Of a stretch of 17,897 nucleotides of DNA, positions 1-8,403 are shown piece by piece (the stretch's first letter is position 1; each line of letters opens with the position of its first letter). Source of the stretch: Bacteroidales bacterium (GTDB lineage: Bacteria; Bacteroidota; Bacteroidia; Bacteroidales; UBA4417); the NCBI GenBank assembly GCA_016707705.1, contig JADJHD010000054.1, positions 1 through 17,897 of the forward strand, in the 5' to 3' direction. The notes under the pieces were generated by a model. It was not told the origin of the DNA and searched no databases. It saw only the letters and a program-made list of their open reading frames with translations. A program made the position numbers and the translations under genes.

Positions 1-575
1 CCAAAGATAATTGATCAGATATCAGATGATATGGTAATGTATCTCATCAATGCTGTTTATTTCAAGGGACAATGGAAATACAGCTTTGATGCGAAGAATA
101 CTGCCAATCATTGCTTTACTCTTGAGGATGGAAGCATCAGCGAAACACCTTTCATGATTCAGAGATGTGATTTGAATTACTTCAAGGGGGCTGATTTCAG
201 TGCTGTGGAACTACCCTATAATCAAGGAAACTACAATATGGTGGTAATGCTGCCCGATGCCGGTAAAACTGTAAATGATCTTGTTTCAGAACTTAGCCTG
301 GAAAACTGGAATAGCTGGTATTCGCGATTTGCAAAGGCAGATGTGCAGATTCAACTTCCAAAGTTCAAGTTTGAATATGAGGAGGAGGGGATGATTCCAA
401 TAATGACCGATCTGGGCATGGGTGTAGCTTTTAATCCAAACGAGGCCGATTTCTCAAGGATTAACTCAAATGCAGATCTGTACATTTCTGAGGTCAATTT
501 GTATTTTTCATCAATGAAAAATCCACCGGTTCGATACTGTTTATCGGAACAATTACAGAACCTGCAACAGAGTAA
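1..575 (+). pseudogene. Serpin (serine protease inhibitor), 3' part, reactive-centre loop deleted
   Basis: The reading frame is open from base 1, so the start lies upstream of the window. Recognisable serpin core elements are MVMYLINAVYFKGQW (codons from about base 31), the FSAVELPY strand, MVVMLP, and LGMGVAFNPNEADFSRI leading to the conserved ISEV just before the hinge (484-495). In an intact serpin ISEV is followed by the hinge and reactive-centre loop, about 40 residues, and then the last strands. Here ISEV-N runs almost directly, in another frame, into FVFFINEKSTGSILFIGTI (from base 498), the normal serpin C-terminal strand, ending at TAA 573-575. The hinge and loop that inhibit the protease are therefore absent, and the frame changes at the junction near 496-498. 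The unshifted frame stops at 580-582 after about 30 unrelated residues. Family identity is firm; I cannot tell a real deletion from an assembly error. Serpins normally act outside the cytoplasm, and any signal peptide would be off the window. Confidence 0.85.
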
Positions 576-842
576 TAGTTGAGTAATTAGAATAAAAAAC
601 GACAGAGCATACAACCAAGCATTAGCAATTGCACCCATTAGGACAGATTGAGATGAAGAGTGGAATGAATCCGGGAAAAATATACGTAATCAGAAAGCAT
701 GGCGTTATCTTTGCAGAACGTATGAATTTGGCAATTAACCGGTTCATTGCAATCCAATTAAACAATCGGTCAGGAAGAATTACCGGTGAACCGGGAGAAC
801 ATGTAAGAACGATACCCATTGAGAGAAGTAGTGAGGCTATAA
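576..842. other. Gap between serpin and sigma factor; promoter only
   Basis: I recognise no protein in this 267-base stretch. A 77-codon plus-strand frame (629-862) exists, but it matches nothing I know, runs through the putative promoter at 706-713, and ends inside the sigma-factor coding sequence, so I do not call it a gene. The stretch most likely holds the promoter and 5' untranslated region of the sigma-factor operon. Confidence 0.45.
706..713 (+). promoter_or_regulatory. Putative Bacteroidota -7 box (TATCTTTG) upstream of the sigma-factor operon
   Basis: TATCTTTG, followed by CA, matches the TAnnTTTG -7 element used by the primary sigma factor of Bacteroidota. I see no clear TTG at the -33 position. 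It lies about 130 bases before the presumed start of the ECF sigma gene, so it is a candidate promoter for that operon. Confidence 0.4.
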
Positions 843-1374
843 ACCAAGCAAGCCGAAATTGAACGGGACCTTGTTGAAAGGTATCCGCAAGACCGTATTG
901 CCCAGCGCGAACTCTACTATAAATACTAGGATGCGATGTTCTCCACTGCTTTCACCGTATCATGAATAAACTTGATGATGCGCATGATGTCCTGCAGGAA
1001 GCATTTATACAGGTTTTCAGATGTCAAGCAGTACAGGTTTGAAAGTTCTTGGGGATCACGGATTAAACAATAGTGATAAGTGACTTCTCTGCGACAACTC
1101 TACAAAACAGGAATACTATGATCTTGTAGATATGGAGGAGGCAAGGTCAGAGGAGGCAATCCTAATCCCGGACACATTGAGCAGTGAATATCTTGAAAAA
1201 GTAATTCTCTCGCTGCCCGATGGTTACAGAACCGTCTTTCTGCTTACTGAAGTTGAAGGATATACGCATGAGGAAACTGCCAACACCCTTGGAATAAGCA
1301 TCGGAACTTCCAAATCGCAGTTGCACCACGCAAAAAATATGTTGAAACGCAAACTGGCTTCACTGCTGGACTAA
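843..1374 (+). pseudogene. ECF-type RNA polymerase sigma factor, frameshifted
   Basis: Assembling three frames gives a normal ECF sigma-70 protein. Region 2 begins KQAEIERDLVERY (from 846), continues ELYYKY then DAMFSTAF, then IMNKLDDAHDVLQEAFIQVF, then DVKQYRFESSWGSRIK. Region 4 is intact from 1132: LPDGYRTVFLLTEVEGYTHE followed by the HTH ETANTLGISIGTSKSQLHHA. Defects are no start codon in frame, an in-frame TAG after YYKY (928-930), a frameshift near 948-952, another near 1019-1021, and one or more between 1065 and 1110. The bases ATAAACCAAG at 839-848 resemble a damaged ATGAAAACCAAG, which would be the natural start. It stops 3 bases before the next gene, the usual sigma/anti-sigma arrangement. 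As read, it cannot make a sigma factor. Confidence 0.8.
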
Positions 1375-1377
1375 TTA

Positions 1378-2743
1378 ATGAAAGAAAACAAGGATTCATT
1401 TAATCTGAAACTCTCCGACCGCCTACCGGTTCACAAACCGGAAAGCGCTGCCTGGGAGAATATTGCTTCAGCCCTTACCGGACTTGAAGCACAGGATGCC
1501 TATGAATCCAGGCTTGCAAATCTTCCAAGCCATAGTCCGGATGAAAAGACCTGGTCTGCCATTCTTCTTCAGATGCGGATGAGGGCTTTAAGCAGGGTGG
1601 CCACATACACAACCCTTGCAGCTGCTGCATCTTTATTGCTGCTCTTTGGCATACTCAGGCTGACAGATCAAAGTACCCCTTCAAACCAGCAAACAGCTCA
1701 GGTTAAGAACAGTCAGGGCAAGCAAAATAGCTCTGAAATTGCCAGTACAAATTCAAGTATACAATCTCCCGCAGCCATTCAGTCAGCAGTCAGGAATGAT
1801 GCCGGTATTGCTCCTCCAAATGAGAAGGGTTCCAAACTCCGGTTAATAATGACAACTCTTCTGCGAATGAGACTGCAAATCAGATAACGTTCAGGTTTTG
1901 GCTCAGCTCAGCCAAGGTTCCTAAAATATGAATCCTGGCTTCCCCTAAAAATCTGCCCTGCACCGCAAAGCTCAGATGCGCAAAGCTGGCAGTCATAGTA
2001 CCGGAAATGCAGTTGCAGTCAATAAGTCTGTATCAGTTCCCATTTCCGATAAACACTATTATTCGCCGGATCCTTACAACCCCAACGAAAATAAAGGCAG
2101 CAACTTCTCCTTGGCCGCCAATTACCTTCCTGAAACCCTTGATAACGGAAATGGAAACTTCAATGTTCCATGAATTTCGACCGATGACCAGTCTGGTAAT
2201 GAGAAACCAGAGTTCAGTCCACAATCGGATGGTCTATAACCGAAGCAGGGTTTATGATGTGAGTTATACCCAATTTATCGCCATTACAGTTCCCAAAACC
2301 GGGGAACCAATTCAGATTCGACCTACTATGGCTTCAGATCGTGCTTAGGAACTTGAAGGTACTGAGCGGCATCAATATCTGACCTAAGACTTTCAGGTGT
2401 TGGACGCAAACTATTCAGTGTCGGCAATATATTCTGGTTCAACACAGGAGCGGGTTTAGCCTTCAGGCTTGATAATACCAGTCTGAAAGAGGCTACAATA
2501 AAGACCATCACCGGGAATACCAATTCACAGATTAACGGAATTGACCTGCAGATCCCTGATTACAATGGGGTTAATATTAACCTGATGGCCGGACTGGATA
2601 TCAATTACCGCATCCTCGACCGCTTGAGTCTTTCCTTTGCACCTATCTCAAGGTTCTATCTCAAGCCGGTACTTGAAAAGAATGGCAGTTCCACCGATTC
2701 CTTCTCCTTAGGATTCCGTTCAGGAATGAAGTTTGATTTTTAA
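1378..2743 (+). pseudogene. Membrane-anchored outer-membrane beta-barrel protein (probable anti-sigma partner), frameshifted
   Basis: It starts with ATG 3 bases after the sigma-factor stop. The first 169 codons are intact: a soluble N-terminus of about 70 residues, one membrane segment (about residues 76-94, TLAAAASLLLLFGILRL), then a Ser/Gln/Asn-rich linker. The frame breaks near 1840-1860; another frame carries NSSANETANQITF. A further segment (about 1976-2170) contains NFSLAANYLPETL, which looks like the first barrel strand. After several more shifts (about 2170-2360), the last segment (2363-2743) is open and barrel-like: NIFWFNTGAGLAFRLDN, NINLMAGLDINYRIL, LSLSFAPISRFYLKPVL, ending SFSLGFRSGMKFDF with a C-terminal aromatic residue. 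ECF sigma genes in Bacteroidota are often followed by such proteins, whose cytoplasmic N-terminus could hold the sigma factor; that role is inferred. At least three frameshifts make it non-functional as read. Confidence 0.65.
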
Positions 2744-2910
2744 TCAACTATTGCTTGATTTCCCTCTTTTGAATCATTAAATTTGTCTTTTAGTTCTTCT
2801 GGCAGTTGTATAAGCGTCAGGATTACTTCATTTAGATCCATGCGGTTTTCCTTTAGCCGGAGTTCGTGGTCTAAGGCAACAAAAAGAATATTTCCCGATA
2901 TTATCCATAA
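2740..2910 (-). pseudogene. Unrecognised gene fragment (C-terminal ~55 residues)
   Basis: Read on the minus strand, this stretch gives a protein-like sequence, LWIISGNILFVALDHELRLK followed by ENRMDLNEVILTLIQLPEEL and a charged tail, ending at a stop (2742-2740) that overlaps the stop of the beta-barrel gene on the other strand. No start codon precedes the hydrophobic part; the only in-frame ATG would give about 33 residues. Upstream, the frame stays open into the region antisense to the start of the stress-protein gene. I do not recognise the family. It may be the tail of a truncated gene or a chance open frame. Confidence 0.3.
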
Positions 2911-2919
2911 ATCGCCGTT

Positions 2920-3347
2920 ATGAAAAAAATTCGCGCAGTTGACCTTTTCAGATCTTGCTACACAGGTAGTTGATCAGGCTGCTCTTTGGCCAAAGCATTT
3001 GGGAGTGAAATCCTGATAGTACACATTTCACCTCCGCCTGCCACCTTTACCGGCAATGAAATGAGTCCTCCTGTAATTGCAGGCAGCATATCGAAGAGGT
3101 GGAAAGGGTGGATGGTGACCAAATCAATGGTAGGATTTCTGGAAGGGAAAGGATAGCTGCCAGTTACGAATACCTGCAAGGACCAATCATTGAAACATTG
3201 GTAGGAAAATCGGTTGAATGGAAAGCTGATTTGGTTGTAATGGGAGCTCACAGCCATGGATTTGTCTACAGAGCATTCATCGGAAGTATAAGCAGTGGTG
3301 TTCTGAAGCTTAGCAAGTGCCTAGACTTGATTTTACCTGAGAAATAG
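2920..3347 (+). pseudogene. Universal stress protein (UspA family), frameshifted
   Basis: ATG at 2920 begins MKKI. After a shift near 2945-2950 the frame reads FSDLATQVVDQAAL; a second shift in CTTTGG (about 2985-2990) gives LAKAFGSEILIVHISPPP, TFTGNEMSPPVI. A third near 3080-3090 leads to HIEEVERVDGD, with a further local shift pair around 3125-3155, and then the intact C-terminal half from AASYEYLQGPIIETLVGK to the stop at 3345-3347. The C-terminal block VVMGAHSHGFVYRAFIGSIS corresponds to the Usp nucleotide-binding motif G-x2-G-x9-G-S, except that the second glycine is serine here. The rebuilt length of about 140 residues is normal for a single-domain Usp, a small cytoplasmic protein linked to stress and starvation. 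The stop abuts, tail to tail, the stop of the ygiQ-like gene. As read it is broken in four or more places. Confidence 0.75.
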
Positions 3348-3348
3348 G

Positions 3349-5233
3349 TTAGCGTCCCCTCCTTAGAAAACACCTCTCAAGCAGCCGGTCAGCAAGCATC
3401 TCCTCTCCTATCCTGCTAAGGTTTTTCCTGATCATCTGCCTGTTTTCAGGCTTGTACCAGAAAAAGAACTGCCTTTGTTCCAGTTTCTCATCCTTTGAGT
3501 GCGCAGTATATACAGCTTCTCCCGAGAAAGGGATGAATCCCCGAATAGTAAATAACACTTGCCAGCGTCATTGGAGTTGGGGTAAAGTCCTGTACCTGCT
3601 CCAACTGGAATCCGAGTTCCTTTGTCTCAACGGCAAGATTAGCCATATCCTTCATTTTGCTGCCGGGATGGCTTGAAATAAAGTAGGGGATCAATTGCTG
3701 CTTGAGTCCAATTTTCCTGTTCACTTCATCAAACTGCTGTCTGAACTGATGAAACAGCTTGAAAGAGGGCTTTCTCATGATTTTCAGCACCTCATCAGAG
3801 GTATGCTCGGGTGCCACTTTCAATCGACCCGAAACATGGTGGCCGATTAGCTGCCTGGTGTACTCCTCCAAACCAAGTTTTCGGGGATCCACATCCTTTC
3901 TGCTGACAAGCATATCGTACCTTACACCACTGCCAATGGTAATCTTTTTAATTCCCTTGACAGCTGCGGCTTTCTTGTAGACTGAAGTTATTGGGTTATG
4001 ATCGGTATTAAGGTTTTTGCAGATGGAAGGGAAAAGGCAGGAGGGTCTGAGGCATTTGGCACAAATCGACAGATCATGGCCCTGCATGCGGTACATATTT
4101 GCTGAAGGACCACCCAGATCGGTAACATGTCCCTTGAAATCCGGCATCCTGGTGATTGCTTCAACTTCCTTCAGGATAGAAGCTTCTGACCTGCTGGCAA
4201 TGAACTTCCCCTGATGCACTGAAAGCGTGCAGAAGGCGCATCCACCGAAACAGCCCCTATGCATGGTGACTGAGTGATGTATCATTTCATAGGCGGGAAT
4301 CTCACCTCTTTTCCTGTATTTGGGATGAGGCAGTCTTGTATAGGGCAAATCGTAAACAGCATCCAGGGCTTTTTCGCCAATCAGGGGCTGGGGAGGATTC
4401 ACAATAATATCAAAGCCTGCGGCAGACTGAACCAGTGTTTTGGCTGTGGTGCGGTTCGATTCCTGTTCAATAGGTTTAAAGGACCTGGCAAATGCCGATT
4501 TGTCCTTAAGGCATTCCTCATGTGAAGGCAGTTGGATAAATTCTTTACCGGCAAGGATTTCGGCTGATTCCGGAGGATTAGCAGCAAAGGCTGTCTGCGG
4601 AATATCCCTGAGGGTTTTCACATCCTCTCCAGCTGATAGCCGGCTCAGGATGGATTGAATTGTAACCTCCCCCATTCCGTAAACCAGTAAATCAGCTTTG
4701 CTGTCGATAAGAATGGATGGCTTGAGTGCATCACTCCAGTAATCGTAATGAGTTAGCCTGCGCATCGAAACCTCAATACCGCCAATAATTACAGGCACAT
4801 CGGGGTAGATCTGCTTCAGGATATTTGAATAGACAACAGTTGCATAATCGGGTCGAAATCCGGCAGAGCCACCGGGGGTATAGGCATCATCGCTTCGGAG
4901 CCTTTTATTGGCAGTATAATGGTTCACCATGGAATCCATATTGCCAGCTGAAACGGCAAAACATAATCTGGGTTTACCGAACTTGCGGAAGTCGCGGAGG
5001 TCATCCTTCCAATTGGGCTGTGGTACAATGGCTACCCTGAATCCTGCGGCTTCAACCACCCTGGCAATCACGGCATTCGCGAATGCTGGATGGTCAACAT
5101 AGGCATCACCACTGATCAGGACCACATCCACCTCCTCCCAACCGCGCTTCAGAGCTTCGTCGCGGGTGATTGGCAGCCAGGATTGAATGGGAAGAGAGTC
5201 CAACGTGATGACATTTTTAATATTATGCTGCAA
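3349..5233 (-). pseudogene. YgiQ-type radical SAM protein, single frameshift near the C-terminus
   Basis: A 581-codon frame (5233 down to 3488) matches the YgiQ family. It has an N-terminal B12-binding-like region (residues about 20-200) with SGDAYVDHP, VSAGNMDSM, DDAYTP and IIGGIEVSMRR, then a radical SAM core with CxxxCxxC (Cys328, Cys332, Cys335, in GCFGGCAFC) for the 4Fe-4S cluster. Later family blocks are DLGGPSANMY, IKKITIGSGVRYD, LKVAPEHT, LIPYFISSHPGS and QDFTPTPMT. After VIYYSGIHPF the frame goes astray and stops; the proper tail, SGEAVYTAHSKDEKLEQRQF then FFWYKPENRQMI, sits in another frame and ends at 3349. One small indel near 3521-3535 explains this. The rebuilt product has about 627 residues. 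The natural start is unclear: the TTG at 5233 lies inside a good -7 box, so the TTG at 5203 (just before DSLPIQSWLP) or another codon may be used. The family's substrate is not firmly known. Confidence 0.85.
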
Positions 5234-5238
5234 AGATA
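5231..5238 (-). promoter_or_regulatory. Putative -7 box (TATCTTTG) for the ygiQ-like gene
   Basis: On the minus strand the bases read TATCTTTG followed by CA, a full match to the Bacteroidota TAnnTTTG -7 element. The last three bases of the box are the TTG that opens the longest frame, so the transcript would begin downstream of it and the annotated start should move inward. Confidence 0.45.
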
Positions 5239-5364
5239 ACTCATTCAGGACAATGCAGTCTTATGGGTAAAAAAGCTACAATTCGTAGGGCTATCAGTGT
5301 GGATTCAAACATAATTTGAATGCTTAAGTTCAGCAAGCAGTCCTGAAAACCAGAAAATACTCTC

Positions 5365-5372
5365 TATATTTG
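5365..5372 (+). promoter_or_regulatory. Putative -7 box (TATATTTG) for the oxidoreductase/dehydrogenase operon
   Basis: TATATTTG matches TAnnTTTG and lies 67 bases before the ATG of the GMC oxidoreductase, in the 206-base gap between that gene and the divergent ygiQ-like gene. No clear -33 TTG is visible. It is the best promoter candidate for the two-gene operon. Confidence 0.35.
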
Positions 5373-5439
5373 GGTTTATTCTGTTCCCGGCACGTCAAGT
5401 TTTACTCTCTGCCAATTTGGAATTCCTAATCTGATTGAG

Positions 5440-7005
5440 ATGGATTTAAAAGATCATTACGATTTTGTTATTATCGGTTCAGGATTTGGAGGTTCGGTTT
5501 CTGCCCTGAGGCTGGCTGAAAAAGGATATTCCGTGCTGGTTATTGAAAAGGGGAAGCACTTCAGAGATACTGATTATCCTGAGACCAACTGGAATTTGCG
5601 CAAATGGCTGTGGATCCCGGCGCTTAAGTGTTTTGGCATTCAAAAGCTCACCTTTTTGAGACACGCCAGCATTTTAAGCGGAGTTGGTGTTGGAGGCGGA
5701 TCGCTGGTGTATGCGAATACCCTGCCCAAGCCAAAGGCAGCATTTTTCAATCGTGGTTCATGGGCTGGACTGGCAGATTGGGAGACAGAACTTGAGCCTC
5801 ATTATAAAACAGCCTGGCAAATGCTTGGTGCAACTGTAAATCCCAAACTTGCGGAAAGTGATCTGGCCTTACAGAAACTAGCGGAGAAGATTAATAAAAG
5901 TTCAGATTTTTCCCCTACAACGGTTGCTGTTTATTTCGGACAGGCAGATGTTACGGTAAGCGATCCCTATTTTGGGGGCCGTGGACCCGACAGGAAAGGA
6001 TGCATTCACTGTGGAGCTTGCATGACCGGATGCCGGAACAATGCAAAAAACACCCTCGACAAAAACTACCTGCACCTGGCCGGTCAGCTTGGTGTTACTA
6101 TACTTGCCGAGAATAAGGTCACGTCAGTTAAAGCGAAATCAGAATCCGGAAAGGAGCGTTATTCGATCAACTTCAGCAGATCAACTTCATATTTCAGTAA
6201 AGAAAGATCTGTTACATCGGAGATTGTGATCGTTGCGGGCAGAGTTTTAGGCACAATTCCCCTAATGCTGAAGCTTCGTAAATCAACGCTGCCCGGATTA
6301 AGTCCCAGGCTTGGTGAAATGATCAGGACAAATAATGAGGCCCTGATCATCAATACCACCACCGACAGGGAATTGGATCTATACAAGGGAGTAGCTATTG
6401 GCTCAATCCTGGAAACCGATGAAAACAGTCATGTTGAACCGGTGAGATACGGGAAGGGAGCAGGTTTCTGGCGAATCACCATGATGCCTATGGTTAGTGA
6501 AAGAAATCCCATAAAAAGGATTCTCAGGCTTTTGATTACTCCATTTAAAGAGCCCATCACCTGGTTGAAGATATTTTTCGTCCGTGATTTCGGAAAAAGC
6601 AGTGCGGTCCTTTTGTTTATGCAGCATCTCGACAGCACTTTAAAAATACAAAATGGTTTATTCGGAATAAGATCGAAAATCGAGAAGGGGAAAGCCCCTA
6701 CCCCTTTCATTCCCGAAGCCCATGAGCTAGCTCTGAAATATTCAGAAATCATAAAGGGCAAGCCCCAGATCATGGTGAATGAGGTGTTGGCGGGAATTCC
6801 TTCGACTGCCCACATACTTGGAGGAGCATGCATGGGGAGTTCGCCTGAAGAGGGCGTTATAAATGAAAAAAATGAAGTTTTCGGGTATCCCGGAATGTAT
6901 GTATTCGACGGATCAATGATATCAGCCAATCCGGGCGTCAATCCATCACTAACCATCACTGCCATTACTGAAAGAGGAATGAGTTACATCCCAAAAAAGA
7001 ACTGA
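5440..7005 (+). CDS. GMC-family FAD-dependent oxidoreductase (cholesterol-oxidase-like)
   Basis: The 521-residue protein is intact from ATG. Residues 8-36 form the FAD-binding Rossmann fold: DFVIIGSGFGGSVSALRLAE with GxGxxG at 13-18, ending in the acidic residue of VLVIEKG. SGVGVGGGSLVYAN (about 80-92) is the second flavin-contact block. The C-terminus carries the active-site region: His458 in PSTAHILGGACMG and Asn501 in NPGVNPSLTITA, at the places of the catalytic His and Asn of cholesterol oxidase. Residues 188-198 read CIHCGACMTGC, a C-x2-C-x2-C-x3-C pattern resembling a 4Fe-4S ligand set. The family oxidises alcohol groups; the substrate cannot be read from sequence, though a sterol-like or long-chain alcohol is plausible. 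There is no signal peptide, so it is probably cytoplasmic. The gene stops 1 base before the aldehyde dehydrogenase, implying joint translation and successive steps. Confidence 0.85.
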   Translation: MDLKDHYDFVIIGSGFGGSVSALRLAEKGYSVLVIEKGKHFRDTDYPETNWNLRKWLWIPALKCFGIQKLTFLRHASILSGVGVGGGSLVYANTLPKPKAAFFNRGSWAGLADWETELEPHYKTAWQMLGATVNPKLAESDLALQKLAEKINKSSDFSPTTVAVYFGQADVTVSDPYFGGRGPDRKGCIHCGACMTGCRNNAKNTLDKNYLHLAGQLGVTILAENKVTSVKAKSESGKERYSINFSRSTSYFSKERSVTSEIVIVAGRVLGTIPLMLKLRKSTLPGLSPRLGEMIRTNNEALIINTTTDRELDLYKGVAIGSILETDENSHVEPVRYGKGAGFWRITMMPMVSERNPIKRILRLLITPFKEPITWLKIFFVRDFGKSSAVLLFMQHLDSTLKIQNGLFGIRSKIEKGKAPTPFIPEAHELALKYSEIIKGKPQIMVNEVLAGIPSTAHILGGACMGSSPEEGVINEKNEVFGYPGMYVFDGSMISANPGVNPSLTITAITERGMSYIPKKN

Positions 7006-7006
7006 A

Positions 7007-8383
7007 ATGGATATCCCTTCACTTGTACAACAACATCAAATATTCTTTAAAACACATATAACCAGGGATGTAAATTATAGAAAAGCAGCCCTGATAAGAC
7101 TAAGGAAAGAGTTAATCCGACGTGAAAAGGAGATTATTCATGCCATATACCTTGACATACGGAAGCCTGAATTCGAATCTATTCTTACCGAGACAGGCTA
7201 TGTAAACAGGGAACTGAATCTTGCCATCAGGAGGGTCAAATCCTGGGCAAGGCCGGAGAAAGTCCTTCCTGTACTGGTCAATTTCCCTTCCTTATGCAGA
7301 ATCTTCAAGGAGCCCTATGGGACCGTTCTCATTATCTCACCCTGGAATTTTCCTCATCAGCTGATTTTTTCCCCGCTGATTGGAGCAATTGCTGCCGGTA
7401 ACACAGCAATCATTAAACCTTCGGAATTTACACCACATACCAGCAAGATAGCATCGGAGATTATTGCTTCAGTATTTGAGCCGGGATATGTTACTGTTAT
7501 TGAAGGAGATGCTGCTGTTTCCACAGAATTGCTGGAGCAGAAACTGGATTATATTTTCTTCACAGGAAGTCCGGCAGTGGGCAGAATAATTGCCAGAGCA
7601 GCTGCCGAGAACCTGATTCCGGTTACACTTGAGCTTGGTGGGAAATCGCCATGCATTGTAGATCAGACGGCCAATATAAAGCTTTCAGCAAAGAGAATCG
7701 TTTGGGGGAAATTCATCAATTGCGGACAATCATGCATTGCCCCTGATTATATACTGATCCATGAATCGGTGAAGCAGGAATTTGTTGAAGAATGCAGTCG
7801 TGAAATTAAGATTGCTTTTGGCAAAAACCCAAAAGAATCAGCAGATTACAGCAGGATTATCAATAAAAGGAATTATGACCGGCTGCTGGGGATGATGCAG
7901 GGTAAGAAGGTGCTTTCGGGAGGAGATACAGATGCTGGAGAATTGTATATTGAACCAACCCTGCTGGAAGATAATGATACGTCATCGGCGCTGATGAATG
8001 AGGAAATTTTCGGGCCTTTGCTACCACTGATCAGTTATACGAAGGAGGAAGAAATCAGCAATTTCCTTGATTCCAAAGAAAAGCCGCTCGCCTTGTATAT
8101 GTTTTCCAACAACATAAAGTTCGTCAAGAAAATCATAAAAAACCATTCATTCGGTGGCGGATGCATCAATGATACGATGGTTCATTTTGCAAATCACCGC
8201 TTACCCTTTGGAGGAGTGGGCCATAGCGGAACCGGCGATTACCATGGGAAGCATTCATTTGATGCATTTTCGACCCGCAAAGGAGTAACAAGACGCTTTG
8301 CCAAGCCAGATATATCAGTACGTTACGCACCTTATACCAATAAAATCAGTCTGCTGAGATTCTTCCTCCGCTGGTTCAGTTAA
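7007..8383 (+). CDS. NAD(P)-dependent aldehyde dehydrogenase, class-3 type
   Basis: The 458-residue intact enzyme has the length typical of the short ALDH3-type branch. Catalytic signatures are all present: SPWNFP (111-116) with the oxyanion Asn114, the nucleotide-loop FTGSPAVG (185-192), ELGGKSP (209-215) with general base Glu209, the nucleophile Cys243 in NCGQSC, and EEIFGPLLP (332-340) with the cofactor-ribose glutamate. PFGGVGHSGTG near the C-terminus is also conserved in the family. The hydrophobic, basic tail (ISLLRFFLRWF) recalls the membrane-associating ends of fatty aldehyde dehydrogenases, though this is only suggestive. It oxidises an aldehyde to the acid with NAD(P)+. The ATG lies 1 base after the stop of the GMC oxidoreductase, so it probably removes that enzyme's aldehyde product. 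Confidence 0.92.
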   Translation: MDIPSLVQQHQIFFKTHITRDVNYRKAALIRLRKELIRREKEIIHAIYLDIRKPEFESILTETGYVNRELNLAIRRVKSWARPEKVLPVLVNFPSLCRIFKEPYGTVLIISPWNFPHQLIFSPLIGAIAAGNTAIIKPSEFTPHTSKIASEIIASVFEPGYVTVIEGDAAVSTELLEQKLDYIFFTGSPAVGRIIARAAAENLIPVTLELGGKSPCIVDQTANIKLSAKRIVWGKFINCGQSCIAPDYILIHESVKQEFVEECSREIKIAFGKNPKESADYSRIINKRNYDRLLGMMQGKKVLSGGDTDAGELYIEPTLLEDNDTSSALMNEEIFGPLLPLISYTKEEEISNFLDSKEKPLALYMFSNNIKFVKKIIKNHSFGGGCINDTMVHFANHRLPFGGVGHSGTGDYHGKHSFDAFSTRKGVTRRFAKPDISVRYAPYTNKISLLRFFLRWFS

Positions 8384-8403
8384 TTCGACAATAACACTAC
8401 CTC

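Noticed and set aside
629..862. 77-codon plus-strand open frame before the sigma factor
   Set aside because: Not recognisable, overlaps the promoter candidate and ends within sigma-factor coding sequence in another frame.
2743..3349. Insertion sequence or transposon as a cause of the gene damage in the first 3.4 kb
   Set aside because: No transposase, terminal inverted repeats or target duplications seen; the damage consists of small indels.
5234..5439. Riboswitch or small RNA in the gap between the ygiQ-like gene and the GMC oxidoreductase
   Set aside because: Only 206 bases, with two divergent -7 boxes; no conserved aptamer-like structure that I can recognise.
6429..6965. 178-codon minus-strand open frame opposite the GMC oxidoreductase
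   Set aside because: It lies wholly antisense to a well-supported gene with catalytic motifs; its sequence has no recognisable protein features.
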